Below are positions 37,221 to 45,962 of a DNA stretch of 64,000 bases, one piece after another. The notes under the pieces are model-generated. The model made no database searches and was not told where the DNA came from. It saw nothing but the letters and a program-made list of their open reading frames with translations. The stretch is taken from positions 248,001 through 312,000 of the forward strand of contig JAJFKE010000011.1 of the NCBI GenBank assembly GCA_021773355.1, written 5' to 3'. The first letter of the stretch is position 1. Each line of letters begins with the position of its first letter. A program made the position numbers and the translations under genes. The DNA is from Gammaproteobacteria bacterium (GTDB taxonomy: Bacteria > Pseudomonadota > Gammaproteobacteria > Pseudomonadales > Pseudohongiellaceae).

Positions 37221-39656
37221 TTGCAAAAACACACATCAGATATCCAGCTCAGCGAAGCTGAGGCATTGAACTTAGCAACTAGAACTGACACGGCAGTTCT
37301 TGCTGAGCAGGCTAGGCAATTGTGCGATAGCGCCCATGGCAACATCATCACCTATTCAAAAAAAGTCTTTATTCCGCTCACCCATCTTTGCCGTGACGTT
37401 TGTCACTATTGCACCTTTGCTAGAACACCAAAACGAATCGACCAAGCCTATATGAGTGTTGAGCAAGTACTTGAACTGTGCCATCAAGGGGCAAAGGAAG
37501 GTTGTCAGGAAGCCCTGTTCACCTTGGGGGAGAAACCAGAACTTCGCTACAAAGCAGCCAGAGAAGCCTTACTAGAACTGGGCTTTTCTACAACTATCGA
37601 TTATGTCATCGAAGTAGCCGGCAGGGTATTAAAGGAAACTGGCCTGATTCCCCATATTAATGCTGGCAATATGAGCGCTGAAGAAATAGCTAAACTCCGG
37701 CAAGTCAGCGCCTCCATGGGAATTATGCTGGAATCTGCATCATCTCGCCTATGCGAGAAAGGCATGCCGCATTACGGCTCACCCGATAAAGACCCAGTAA
37801 CAAGATTACACACCATAGAATTAGCCGGCCAAGCCAGTGTGCCTTTTACTTCAGGCATCTTGATCGGTATCGGTGAGACTCGCTTGGAAAGGATTGAATC
37901 TTTTCTTGCACTACGTCGCTGCCATCAAAAATACGGCCACCTACAAGAAATTATCGTGCAGAACTTTCGCGCCAAGCCCAATACCAAGATGGCACAAGCA
38001 CCAGAACCTGATCTTCACGAATTGTTATGGACCATCGCTGTAGCCAGACTCATTTTTGGAACTGAAATGAACATCCAGGCGCCGCCAAATTTAAGCCCTG
38101 GAGTCCTGCCGCAACTGGTAAACGCAGGAATAAATGATTGGGGCGGTGTCTCGCCTCTAACCCTCGATCATGTAAACCCGGAGGCACCCTGGCCGCATTT
38201 ACAAAACTTGGCACGGGAGACTGCTGCCGCTGGCAAGTTCTTAGATCAGCGATTGACAATCTATCCTGAGTTTGCGCAAAGACCTGATAAATGGTTAGAC
38301 AGCAAACTTAACACCGCCGTGCTAAGGCAAAGCGACAGCGGCGGCTTTGCTAAAAGGGACAACTGGACACCTGGAGCTGTCGATCCAATTCCAAACCTGG
38401 ACAAGAAATTACTAGAAAATCGTTTCTCTATTGAAGCTGTGTCGAGTCATATTCGGGACATCGTCGATGCTTGTGAAGCACAGGAGGCTGTTTCTGTCGA
38501 AGATATCAGCAAGCTTTTTGAAAGTAGAGGGCCCGACTTTAGTTATGTAGCCCAACAAGCAAATCGGCTACGCCAGGAATGCAACGGCGATACGGTAAGC
38601 TATGTTGTAAACCGCAATATCAACTACACCAATGTATGTTATTTCAAATGCCAATTCTGCGCATTTTCTAAAGGCAAGGCGAGTGAGAATTTGCGCGGTC
38701 GTCCTTACGATATCAGTGCCGAGGAAATCGCCAGGCGATCGCAAGAAGCTTGGAGTCGTGGTGCTACAGAAGTCTGTATGCAGGGAGGTATTCATCCCGA
38801 TTATACAGGTCAGACGTATTTAGACATTGTGCAGACTGTTAGACAGGCAGTACCGCAGATGCACATCCACGCATTCTCTCCGCTTGAAGTCTGGCAAGGT
38901 GCCAGCACCCTGAATATTTCCCTAAAAGAATTTCTTGAGCAATTAAAAGCAGCGGGCCTAAATACATTGCCCGGGACCGCTGCAGAGGTTTTACACGATG
39001 AGGTAAGACAGATTATCTGTGCAGACAAACTCAATTCTGCACAGTGGCTTGAGGTAATGGAAACCGCCCACGGTGTAGGCTTTAATACCACTGCCACGAT
39101 CATGTACGGCCATGTTGATAAACCAATCCATTGGGCTAGCCATCTATTCAAAATTTTGGAGTTACAAAAGCGTACGGGTGGATTTACTGAATTCGTACCC
39201 CTGCCCTATGTCCACATGGAAGCCCCCATGTATTTAAAAGGTAACTCGCGTAAGGGTCCCAGTTTCAGAGAGGCGGTGCTGATGCATGCGGCGGCGAGAC
39301 TGGTTTTTCACAAGCAGATTAATAATATTCAGGCATCCTGGGTGAAAATGGGCCTGGATGGCGTAGCTGCCTGTTTAAACGCTGGCGCTAACGATGTAGG
39401 CGGCACTCTGATGAACGAGAGCATAACTCGCGCGGCTGGAGCTAGCTACGGTCAAGAGTGGAGTCCCAGCGCTATAGAAGACACAATTCGTAACATGGGC
39501 CGGCTGCCTCGTATGCGAAATACACTGTATGCTAGCGCTCCAGAAGAACGCCACCAATCGGCAATCGCTGCCGATGAATTGAGTGAGATACAGAATAATT
39601 CGGCGAACAAGAAGCAGCGTAGTAAGAAATTGGAAAACCTGGCCCAAGCCATTTAA
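37221..39656 (+). CDS. fbiC: FO synthase, bifunctional CofG-CofH radical SAM enzyme
   Basis: The 811-residue protein is a two-domain radical SAM enzyme that makes 7,8-didemethyl-8-hydroxy-5-deazariboflavin (FO), the chromophore of coenzyme F420. The N-terminal CofG-like domain has CRDVCHYCTF with C57, C61 and C64; the C-terminal CofH-like domain has CYFKCQFC with C473, C477 and C480. Both are C-x3-C-x2-C clusters, so both halves should be active. The size is close to mycobacterial FbiC. Start is TTG 37221, the only start upstream of the first cluster, with AGG nearby. No cofC, cofD or cofE homolog is in the window. FO may feed F420 made elsewhere or serve as a photolyase antenna. Confidence 0.95.
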   Translation: MQKHTSDIQLSEAEALNLATRTDTAVLAEQARQLCDSAHGNIITYSKKVFIPLTHLCRDVCHYCTFARTPKRIDQAYMSVEQVLELCHQGAKEGCQEALFTLGEKPELRYKAAREALLELGFSTTIDYVIEVAGRVLKETGLIPHINAGNMSAEEIAKLRQVSASMGIMLESASSRLCEKGMPHYGSPDKDPVTRLHTIELAGQASVPFTSGILIGIGETRLERIESFLALRRCHQKYGHLQEIIVQNFRAKPNTKMAQAPEPDLHELLWTIAVARLIFGTEMNIQAPPNLSPGVLPQLVNAGINDWGGVSPLTLDHVNPEAPWPHLQNLARETAAAGKFLDQRLTIYPEFAQRPDKWLDSKLNTAVLRQSDSGGFAKRDNWTPGAVDPIPNLDKKLLENRFSIEAVSSHIRDIVDACEAQEAVSVEDISKLFESRGPDFSYVAQQANRLRQECNGDTVSYVVNRNINYTNVCYFKCQFCAFSKGKASENLRGRPYDISAEEIARRSQEAWSRGATEVCMQGGIHPDYTGQTYLDIVQTVRQAVPQMHIHAFSPLEVWQGASTLNISLKEFLEQLKAAGLNTLPGTAAEVLHDEVRQIICADKLNSAQWLEVMETAHGVGFNTTATIMYGHVDKPIHWASHLFKILELQKRTGGFTEFVPLPYVHMEAPMYLKGNSRKGPSFREAVLMHAAARLVFHKQINNIQASWVKMGLDGVAACLNAGANDVGGTLMNESITRAAGASYGQEWSPSAIEDTIRNMGRLPRMRNTLYASAPEERHQSAIAADELSEIQNNSANKKQRSKKLENLAQAI

Positions 39657-40253
39657 TAAATTAGCTGCCAGGAATAACTGGATTTAGCTCCAGAGCAGGT
39701 TGTGCTCAATGACAAGTAAAGCCAAAATCGCATGAGCATGGGTTATAACTTCGATGGAGAGATTGTCCGAAGCCAGATTGAATCGCTACACACATGGGTA
39801 GTTTTTCACTGGACTCCTCGTTAATTGTTATTATGCAAAACACTTTGCAGATTGCATTGTAGATTTTTAGAGCATGGCAGCAGAAATCCTTTGGCGCTAT
39901 TAACTGTGTTGGTCCAACAGACCATGCAACTATCAGCCCTGAGATGTTTGATATGAAACGCAATACTAAACTGGCTCTATTTGCAGTCGCCGATGTAATA
40001 ATTCTGGCTGTTATTGGGGTCGAAGAGTGAAGGCTAATGCCAATGGCAATATTCGAATCGGCGACCAAACCTTTGCCACAAGAGCAGAGAAAATCGACGC
40101 CCCTGTAGAAAGAAATAGAATGCCCCAATCTAAGTTGACAAGTATAATCTTCGACGTTCTACCACTATGAATTATGAATCTCTGTCTAATCCAGATCTTC
40201 CCTGGGAAGTATTCCTCTGGACGGCACGCTAACCGGGAAAAAACAAAAACAGA
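39657..40253. other. Long non-coding gap
   Basis: About 600 bp between fbiC and an SDR gene with frequent stops on the plus strand. An antisense frame of 140 codons (39706-40128) has TTG start, odd Cys/Ser composition and no family likeness, so I do not accept it. One 28-residue frame, 39944-40030, is listed as a possible small membrane peptide. The region may hold a decayed gene or a small RNA. Confidence 0.5.
39944..40030 (+). CDS. Possible 28-residue single-span peptide
   Basis: The frame begins MFDMKRNTKLALF and continues with a hydrophobic run to AVIGVEE, giving a basic N-terminus, one helix and an acidic end. There is no clear ribosome-binding site. It may be chance. Confidence 0.2.
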   Translation: MFDMKRNTKLALFAVADVIILAVIGVEE

Positions 40254-41150
40254 ATGAAAATAGCAATCACTGGGGCCAACAGCAGTGTTGGCCTGAATTT
40301 ATTGAATCATATTGTATCTAACACCGATTTTGAGGTTATTGCCGGCGTAAGGTCCGAACGAGCGATGAAGTCATTGCCAGACTCAGCACAGATTGAGCCG
40401 CGCATTATTTCCTATCAAAATGCGGACCAACTGGCTATCGCACTAGAGGGTGCCGACTGTATAGTCCATCTAGCGGGCATTCTCATCGAAGACAAGAACA
40501 GCAGCTATGCAAGTGCGAACGTCGATGCGACTGCTGCAGTAGCCAAAGCAGCACAGCAGCTTAAAGCCAAGCACCTGGTATTCATTAGTGTGGTAGGCGC
40601 AGGCAGCGAATCCAGCAATGCCTATTTCCGATCGAAGGGTCTTGCCGAAGAATTCGTGAAAGATTCAGGCTTGGCGGCGAGTATTATTCGGACTCCGATA
40701 CTATTGGGGGCTAATACCGCAGGCGCCAGCTCAATTATCGGTGCTGCTTCGCAGCAAAAAACAAAACTTTTGGGGGGCGGAAATTATTCTATGCGGCCCT
40801 TGGACATCGATGATCTTAACCAAGCAATACTGAATTGTTGCAGCAGCAGCGCAACTGAGCCGCGTCTTTTTGAACTGGTTGGTCCTGAAGCCATTAGCTA
40901 CCGTGACTTAATACAAAAAACGGCCCGAATGATGAATAACAGCATTGAAATAGGATCCGTTCCTATCGTATTAGCCAAATTAGTTGCCGCAATCGGCAGT
41001 CGATTGAAAGGTGGTGGTATAACGCCCACTGTAATCGATGTCATCACCAAAGACGAAGTAGTGGCACACAATGCCGATGGCGATCTAAATATCTCCCTCA
41101 CACCTTTACAGAACACACTGGAAAAAATCCTGGAGCACAAGAAAAGCTAA
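40254..41150 (+). CDS. NAD(P)-binding atypical SDR (NmrA/NDUFA9-like)
   Basis: The 298-residue protein starts with the Rossmann motif TGANSSVGLNL and has IVHLAGIL and a C-terminal region characteristic of NmrA-like or complex I NDUFA9-like SDRs. The classical YxxxK is not clear; YFRSKGLAE provides a Y-x3-K like element. It may be a sugar- or quinone-linked oxidoreductase or a structural NAD(P) sensor. It is the first gene of a four-gene group; its stop overlaps the start of the next gene (TAATG). Confidence 0.82.
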   Translation: MKIAITGANSSVGLNLLNHIVSNTDFEVIAGVRSERAMKSLPDSAQIEPRIISYQNADQLAIALEGADCIVHLAGILIEDKNSSYASANVDATAAVAKAAQQLKAKHLVFISVVGAGSESSNAYFRSKGLAEEFVKDSGLAASIIRTPILLGANTAGASSIIGAASQQKTKLLGGGNYSMRPLDIDDLNQAILNCCSSSATEPRLFELVGPEAISYRDLIQKTARMMNNSIEIGSVPIVLAKLVAAIGSRLKGGGITPTVIDVITKDEVVAHNADGDLNISLTPLQNTLEKILEHKKS

Positions 41151-42151
41151 TGAGCGAAGAATCGGAAAACATTAACAACGTATTAATCACAGATGAAACA
41201 AAAGCTATTGTTGCGAAAAAGAAGCCCAGCCTCGTAGGCCGTTTTATTTTCCTCTTCATTACTGCACTCTGTTTTGTCTATCTCTACTATCGGCTAAATG
41301 GCGCAGCTATGCGCGAAGGACTAAGCCTTGTCGCTTACATGACTCAAGTATTCTCAACTGTAAACTGGATTCCCTGGTTACTCTTGATGGTTGGGTATTC
41401 TCTGTTTTATTTTGCTATAGATACCTTGGTGGTAACCCGTGCTTTAAACTGGTTTATTGCAGATATAAAGTACAAGGACATAATGCCTATACGTGCCAGC
41501 GCCTACATCATTTCCATCTTTAACGAACAGATCGGAAAAGGCGCAATGGCCTATTATTTGAACAAACGCGATCAGATTCCCGGTTGGGAAGTTGGCTCAG
41601 TCATGTTGTTCGTTATGTTCTGTGAAATTTACTACTTACTCGTCTGGGCCACGGTTGGCTACGCGGTAGGAGGCAGTTCACTACCGGATGTATTCGGACT
41701 GGTACCGTATATAGCTGTGATTGCGACAATTCTATTAATATTGTGGATGGCCTATTTCCGTGGCGCCATTTTACCAAACAACAAATTCCGCGATCGCAGA
41801 ATACTGCATGCCTTCCGCATGGCGAAGCCATGGCACTACGGTGCCTTCTTCTTGCTGCGATCACCTGCATTAATGGCAGCGATTGTAGTCTACACAGTAG
41901 CGCTGAATTTATTTGGTGTAGAAGCTTCCTTACTTACCCTGTTGCCGTTTCTACCCGTTATATTTTTCGCCGCTGCGGTACCTACACCGATGCGCGCCGC
42001 AGCTATTACTTTTTGGGTGATTCTGTTTCCCGAGAACGAAGGCCAAATGGCGGCTTTTGGTTTCGTCCAGCACAATTTTTTCATTCTTTTTAATGCGGCC
42101 ATAGGTCTTGTTTTTTGGCGCAGAGCGCAACGAGAACTATTTGGCAAATAA
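41150..42151 (+). CDS. Polytopic membrane protein, possibly lysylphosphatidylglycerol-synthase-TM-like
   Basis: The 333-residue product has a charged cytoplasmic N-terminus followed by about eight transmembrane helices, with motifs such as FNEQIGKGAMAYY and PTPMRAAAITFW in the loops. The layout is like the flippase-type domain of lysylphosphatidylglycerol synthases or AglD-like proteins, though similarity is only by shape. It overlaps the SDR stop and the next start, both by TAATG, so it is translationally coupled with its neighbours. With a CDP-alcohol phosphatidyltransferase directly after it, a role in lipid or lipid-linked sugar handling is plausible. Confidence 0.65.
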   Translation: MSEESENINNVLITDETKAIVAKKKPSLVGRFIFLFITALCFVYLYYRLNGAAMREGLSLVAYMTQVFSTVNWIPWLLLMVGYSLFYFAIDTLVVTRALNWFIADIKYKDIMPIRASAYIISIFNEQIGKGAMAYYLNKRDQIPGWEVGSVMLFVMFCEIYYLLVWATVGYAVGGSSLPDVFGLVPYIAVIATILLILWMAYFRGAILPNNKFRDRRILHAFRMAKPWHYGAFFLLRSPALMAAIVVYTVALNLFGVEASLLTLLPFLPVIFFAAAVPTPMRAAAITFWVILFPENEGQMAAFGFVQHNFFILFNAAIGLVFWRRAQRELFGK

Positions 42152-42690
42152 TGGCGAATCTGTTAACAGCAATTCGATTGTTACTGGTAATACCTGTGAC
42201 AATCGCTATTGCCGACGCCGAATTCCTGTCTACCAGCCTATTGCTTTCACTAATCGCCATTGCTATTGCAAGTGACTACTTCGACGGCAAGGTAGCCAGA
42301 GCACTCAATACGGCTTCGAATCGGGGGCAACTCTTCGATCACGGTACAGACTTTCTATTCGTTACCTCCGGACTAAGCGCATTATCGATAACGGGACATA
42401 TAAACCCGGCATTACCAATTCTGATTGCTGTTGCCTTTTCCCAGTATATCCTCGACTCCTACTATTTATTTAAACAAAAACATCTGCGCATGAGCTTCCT
42501 CGGTCGCTGGAACGGAGTCTTCTATTTTGTACCTCTGGTTCTAACCGCTATTTTTAGACTATCACTATTTAGTAATCATCAATTGTTGTTAAATACGATC
42601 ATTGAAATTATTGCCTATCTATTGATAGTTTCTACTCTAGCCTCCATAGTAGACCGCTCCATGGCACCGCTTAGAAAACAACAGCAATAG
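42151..42690 (+). CDS. CDP-alcohol phosphatidyltransferase
   Basis: This 179-residue integral membrane enzyme has the full CDP-alcohol motif: D45-G46-x2-A49-R50-x8-G59-x3-D63-x3-D67. It transfers a phosphatidyl group from CDP-diacylglycerol to an alcohol such as glycerol phosphate or inositol. ATG 42151 overlaps the preceding stop; an upstream start in the same frame at 42115 lies inside the previous gene and is rejected. The acceptor alcohol is not decided. It is part of a small lipid-related operon. Confidence 0.93.
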   Translation: MANLLTAIRLLLVIPVTIAIADAEFLSTSLLLSLIAIAIASDYFDGKVARALNTASNRGQLFDHGTDFLFVTSGLSALSITGHINPALPILIAVAFSQYILDSYYLFKQKHLRMSFLGRWNGVFYFVPLVLTAIFRLSLFSNHQLLLNTIIEIIAYLLIVSTLASIVDRSMAPLRKQQQ

Positions 42691-42697
42691 AGCAAAC

Positions 42698-43234
42698 ATG
42701 CTTAAATTTATTCTAATGCTAGTACTCTTTTTGTGTGCTAGCCCCCACACAAGCAGCGCGACAGAGTTGGACTCAACTCTTTTTGCTACCATCAACGAAA
42801 GACTGCAATATATGGAAGGCGTCGCCCTGTATAAGGCACAAAACCAACTCGCAATTGAGGACACGGAGCGAGAAAGAGTTGTGATTAGCAGCACCAAAAA
42901 ATTCGCGGCCGACAAGGGATTGGACCCCGACTCCATAGAGCGATTTTTCATGGCTCAAATAAATGCAGCAAAAGCAATACAATACCGTTATCGAGCGGAA
43001 CTTCTAACTATTAGCGCAGCGCCAGCGAGAATAGATCTGCAGTCTGAAATTCGACCAGCACTGGACCGACTTGGTGCGAGAATAGTGGATATACTCACTG
43101 AAATGCTGGCAAATGGCCTCAGAATCGATGAAACATCTCGCCAGGAGTTTTACCAGCAATTAGATAATCGATTTTTGACCAGTACAGATAAGGGAAGGCT
43201 GTTTGAAGCCATACTTGAAGTGCGGCTGAAATAG
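42698..43234 (+). CDS. Secreted AroQ-class (gamma) chorismate mutase
   Basis: The 178-residue protein has a signal peptide (about 1-20, TSSA end) and the all-helical AroQ fold. The segment LFATINERLQYMEGVALYKA and the following AIEDTERERVV match the first catalytic helix with its Arg and Lys, and FFMAQINAAKAIQYRY carries the Gln/Lys-rich helix. It is the periplasmic gamma class rather than a cytoplasmic fusion. It converts chorismate to prephenate outside the cytoplasm; why this is done is unclear in this class. It ends the four-gene group with an eight-base gap after the phosphatidyltransferase. Confidence 0.88.
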   Translation: MLKFILMLVLFLCASPHTSSATELDSTLFATINERLQYMEGVALYKAQNQLAIEDTERERVVISSTKKFAADKGLDPDSIERFFMAQINAAKAIQYRYRAELLTISAAPARIDLQSEIRPALDRLGARIVDILTEMLANGLRIDETSRQEFYQQLDNRFLTSTDKGRLFEAILEVRLK

Positions 43235-43374
43235 GTCTCATTTACAGCTTCAAATATTGAAGATTGTTGCGGTCACAGGCACACTTAGGCTTCTTCGGCA
43301 TCGCTCAGCAATAGTTTCGTTTAGAACAACAACAAAAAGCAGACTGACTGGTAGTTAGAGCAAGGATCATAATA

Positions 43375-43941
43375 ATGCCTTTCGACATAACCATTACTCT
43401 CAGCGATGAAGACCTACAAAAGTTTCAGGACTGTATTGATAAAGGGAAAATTGCTGTCGCAGACAAGGAAAGTGCTGCAATCATCGAAAATGCTGCTTCC
43501 GAGCTAATAGAGAAAGCCAGCGGAATAAACCTTCCGCAATTTATTTCTGATCGCATCTTAAAGCTGCAGATTTTATTGAATATGATAAAAGATGATGAGT
43601 GGGAACTTACGGACGATGAAATAAATAGCATTCGTGGTGCCCTCTTCTACTTCGTTGATCCTGATGACGTAATACCAGATCATATACCCGGCATAGGTTT
43701 TCTCGATGATGCTATGTACGCTGAAATGGTAATACAGGAATTAAAGACTGAAATAAAAATGTATCAGGAGTTTTGTCAGTTTCGCATAGCTGAGGAAAAT
43801 CGCAGGATAAATCGCGGCGTGGACCCCCATGTTGGACGCGAGGACTGGATTGCGGACAGACGCGCCATGCTGCATTCACGCATGCGAGAGAGGCGCTCAT
43901 TACGAACCGGCGGGCGCGGTTGGCGCATGCGAGTACTCTAA
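43375..43941 (+). CDS. DUF1232 (YkvA-like) protein, copy 2
   Basis: The 188-residue protein has the same layout as the protein at 33811: FDITITLSDEDLQKF at the start, YFVDPDDVIPDHIPGIGF in the core and a charged tail, here ending in an Arg-rich stretch. The two proteins align over nearly their whole length but differ in many positions. ATG 43375 has AAGGAT upstream. The M20 peptidase gene starts 23 bp after its stop. Confidence 0.88.
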   Translation: MPFDITITLSDEDLQKFQDCIDKGKIAVADKESAAIIENAASELIEKASGINLPQFISDRILKLQILLNMIKDDEWELTDDEINSIRGALFYFVDPDDVIPDHIPGIGFLDDAMYAEMVIQELKTEIKMYQEFCQFRIAEENRRINRGVDPHVGREDWIADRRAMLHSRMRERRSLRTGGRGWRMRVL

Positions 43942-43964
43942 CAACCATAAAGCTGGAGTGTTAC

Positions 43965-45299
43965 TTGAATAGATTTTCGGTATTTGTAGCTATTATCTTG
44001 TCGGCCATGTCCGCGGCGTTTTCTAGTAGCGCAGCTGGGCAGCAGACACAGTCTTTGGTTCCAATCGAACCAGAGATTCGGACTTCATTTAATTCCATAA
44101 GCAACGACCCGCGAGTTAAAAACGCCTTAATTGAAATCGAAACGCGGGAAGCAGAAACAGTACGCGAACAATTCCGCCTTACTGAAATTCCCGCCCCGCC
44201 ATTCAAAGAAGAAGTTAGGGCTGCTTATTATTTGACACTCATGAAAGAGAGAGGCTTGGAAGATGCCTATATCGACCAGGAAGGCAATGTAATAGGAATT
44301 AGAAGAGGTAATGGTGACGGTCCAACTTTTCTTATTGCCGCTCATTTGGACACCGTGTTTCCCGAAGGTGTCGATACCAGCGTTGAACTACGTGGCGGTC
44401 GTTACTACGCACCCGGCATTGGGGACGATACCCGCGGCCTCGCCGCGTTACTGTCTATTATCGAAGCCATTAATGAATCTGGCATACAAACTCATGGCGA
44501 TATTATGTTCGCGGGAAATGTAGGCGAGGAAGGTCGCGGTGATCTGCGAGGGATAAAAGCGATCTTTAGAGATCATCCGGAAATTGATGGTTTCGTATCT
44601 ATTGACGGAGTGCGGCTTAGACGAATTACCACCGGAGGAACAGGTAGCCGACGCTTCGAGTTTCGCTTTAGCGGCCCTGGCGGGCATTCTTTCGGTGCCT
44701 TTGGTTTGGCTAGCGCCATCCATGCCATGGGCAGAACTATTAGCAAGATTGCTGATTTCGAAACTCCGAGCTTTCCCAAGACCACTTACACCGTGGGCAC
44801 TGTAGAGGGGGGCACTTCCGTAAACTCTATAGCCGCCGATGCCGTGTTTGCTCTAGATATGAGATCGAATGACCGAGAGCAATTAGCCTTGTTGGAAGAA
44901 CGAGCGAAAGCAGCTGCATTGGAAGCCGTCGCTGAAGAAAACGCGCGTTGGGACAACGGAGAAATCAAAGTGGATTTCATTCTGATTGGCGATCGACCGG
45001 TTGGCAAGACTGCCAGCGAAACCCCTCTAGTTCAAGTGGCGGCGCTGGCCTTCGACGAGCTGGGCATTGAACTACAAGATCTAGGTATTTCCAGCACTGA
45101 TTCCAATGTGCCAATGTCGCTGGATATCCCTGCCATCACTATTGCCGGTGGTGGAAACGGAGGTGGCGCACATTCTCCCGATGAATGGTTTATTCCAACA
45201 AACTCTCATGAAGGCCCGCAAACTTCATTTCTTATCACCCTGGCAATGGTAGGAATCCAGGGTGTAAGCCCGGCCTTACTGGATCAGAGTCGGCGTTAG
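43965..45299 (+). CDS. Secreted M20-family metallopeptidase
   Basis: The 444-residue protein has a signal peptide and a two-zinc M20 core. Ligand motifs are AAHLDTVFP, GIGDDTRGLAAL, AGNVGEEGRGDL with the catalytic Glu pair, VSIDG and the final GAHSPDEWF. A dimerisation domain is inserted in the middle (GPGGHSFGAFG). TTG 43965 is the start: GGAG lies six bases upstream and the signal peptide begins there, while a GTG/ATG further up overlaps DUF1232. It hydrolyses peptides or N-acyl amino acids in the periplasm. Operon with the DUF1232 gene is likely. Confidence 0.9.
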   Translation: MNRFSVFVAIILSAMSAAFSSSAAGQQTQSLVPIEPEIRTSFNSISNDPRVKNALIEIETREAETVREQFRLTEIPAPPFKEEVRAAYYLTLMKERGLEDAYIDQEGNVIGIRRGNGDGPTFLIAAHLDTVFPEGVDTSVELRGGRYYAPGIGDDTRGLAALLSIIEAINESGIQTHGDIMFAGNVGEEGRGDLRGIKAIFRDHPEIDGFVSIDGVRLRRITTGGTGSRRFEFRFSGPGGHSFGAFGLASAIHAMGRTISKIADFETPSFPKTTYTVGTVEGGTSVNSIAADAVFALDMRSNDREQLALLEERAKAAALEAVAEENARWDNGEIKVDFILIGDRPVGKTASETPLVQVAALAFDELGIELQDLGISSTDSNVPMSLDIPAITIAGGGNGGGAHSPDEWFIPTNSHEGPQTSFLITLAMVGIQGVSPALLDQSRR

Positions 45300-45332
45300 T
45301 CGACTTTTATGCGGTTGAGCTAAACGATGTGA

Positions 45333-45953
45333 TTATTCATCCTTTTTTGCCTTACTGCTCAAATCTGGCGAATCGGAACCGCTTGATTTGCCGAAACTAA
45401 GTGGGTACTGCTGATAGAAGCGATAGAATTCCCTCAGACTAAAATCGTTCAGTACTCTTTGACTGTATCCTCGTCGTCGATTTCTATATTCATCATAGTC
45501 TCTATAGCGAAGCACATGCAGGCAGTGCTTACAAACCACTAAACCATGACTTGCTGTGCCAACTTCTCCGCTACTTCTAATTTTCAGCAGTTTGTAGTCA
45601 TCCGCTATCTTGGTGGTGACCAATACCTCTTGCGCCGGATATTCGGCGATTAGACCTTCAAGCTGCGAGCAAAGCGCGAGGTGATAAGTGGGGTACTCTC
45701 TATGCAATCTATACCAGGATTCATCTGGAATATAGGCAAGCACCCTGCTGTTTTTAATAGCCAGTGTTCTGTCTGGAAGCACGCGAATATTTTTCGGCCG
45801 CAGTAATAAGCCATGATTTTCCAAGTCCGACCTTTCACTTCCGGTCAAATGAATAGCCGGATCAAATAATTCAAAGAAACCAAACTCATCAGTGCCTATT
45901 TTCTTTCGTAGCTGATTGAATGGCTCGAACTCTTTAAAATCGATCAGTTCCAC
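45333..45953 (-). CDS. Unrecognised 206-residue protein, third gene of the ZorAB-like operon
   Basis: The protein is cytoplasmic, with no signal peptide or helix span. Its first 130 residues mix beta and helix, and residues 141-146 read CKHCLH, half of a zinc ribbon; the only other Cys is C95. After this comes a Tyr/Arg-rich helix region (RYRDYDEYRNRRRGYSQR) and a Ser/Lys-rich tail. I do not recognise the family. The start is GTG 45953. It follows the ZorB-like gene by nine bases, so it is the likely effector or adaptor of the channel. It does not resemble ZorC, the ZorD helicase or the HNH nuclease ZorE. Confidence 0.7.
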   Translation of the reverse strand: MELIDFKEFEPFNQLRKKIGTDEFGFFELFDPAIHLTGSERSDLENHGLLLRPKNIRVLPDRTLAIKNSRVLAYIPDESWYRLHREYPTYHLALCSQLEGLIAEYPAQEVLVTTKIADDYKLLKIRSSGEVGTASHGLVVCKHCLHVLRYRDYDEYRNRRRGYSQRVLNDFSLREFYRFYQQYPLSFGKSSGSDSPDLSSKAKKDE

Positions 45954-45962
45954 TGTCTCTTT

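Noticed and set aside
39706-40128. 140-codon minus-strand frame in the long gap
   Set aside because: TTG start without ribosome-binding site, unusual Cys/Ser-rich composition, no family likeness.
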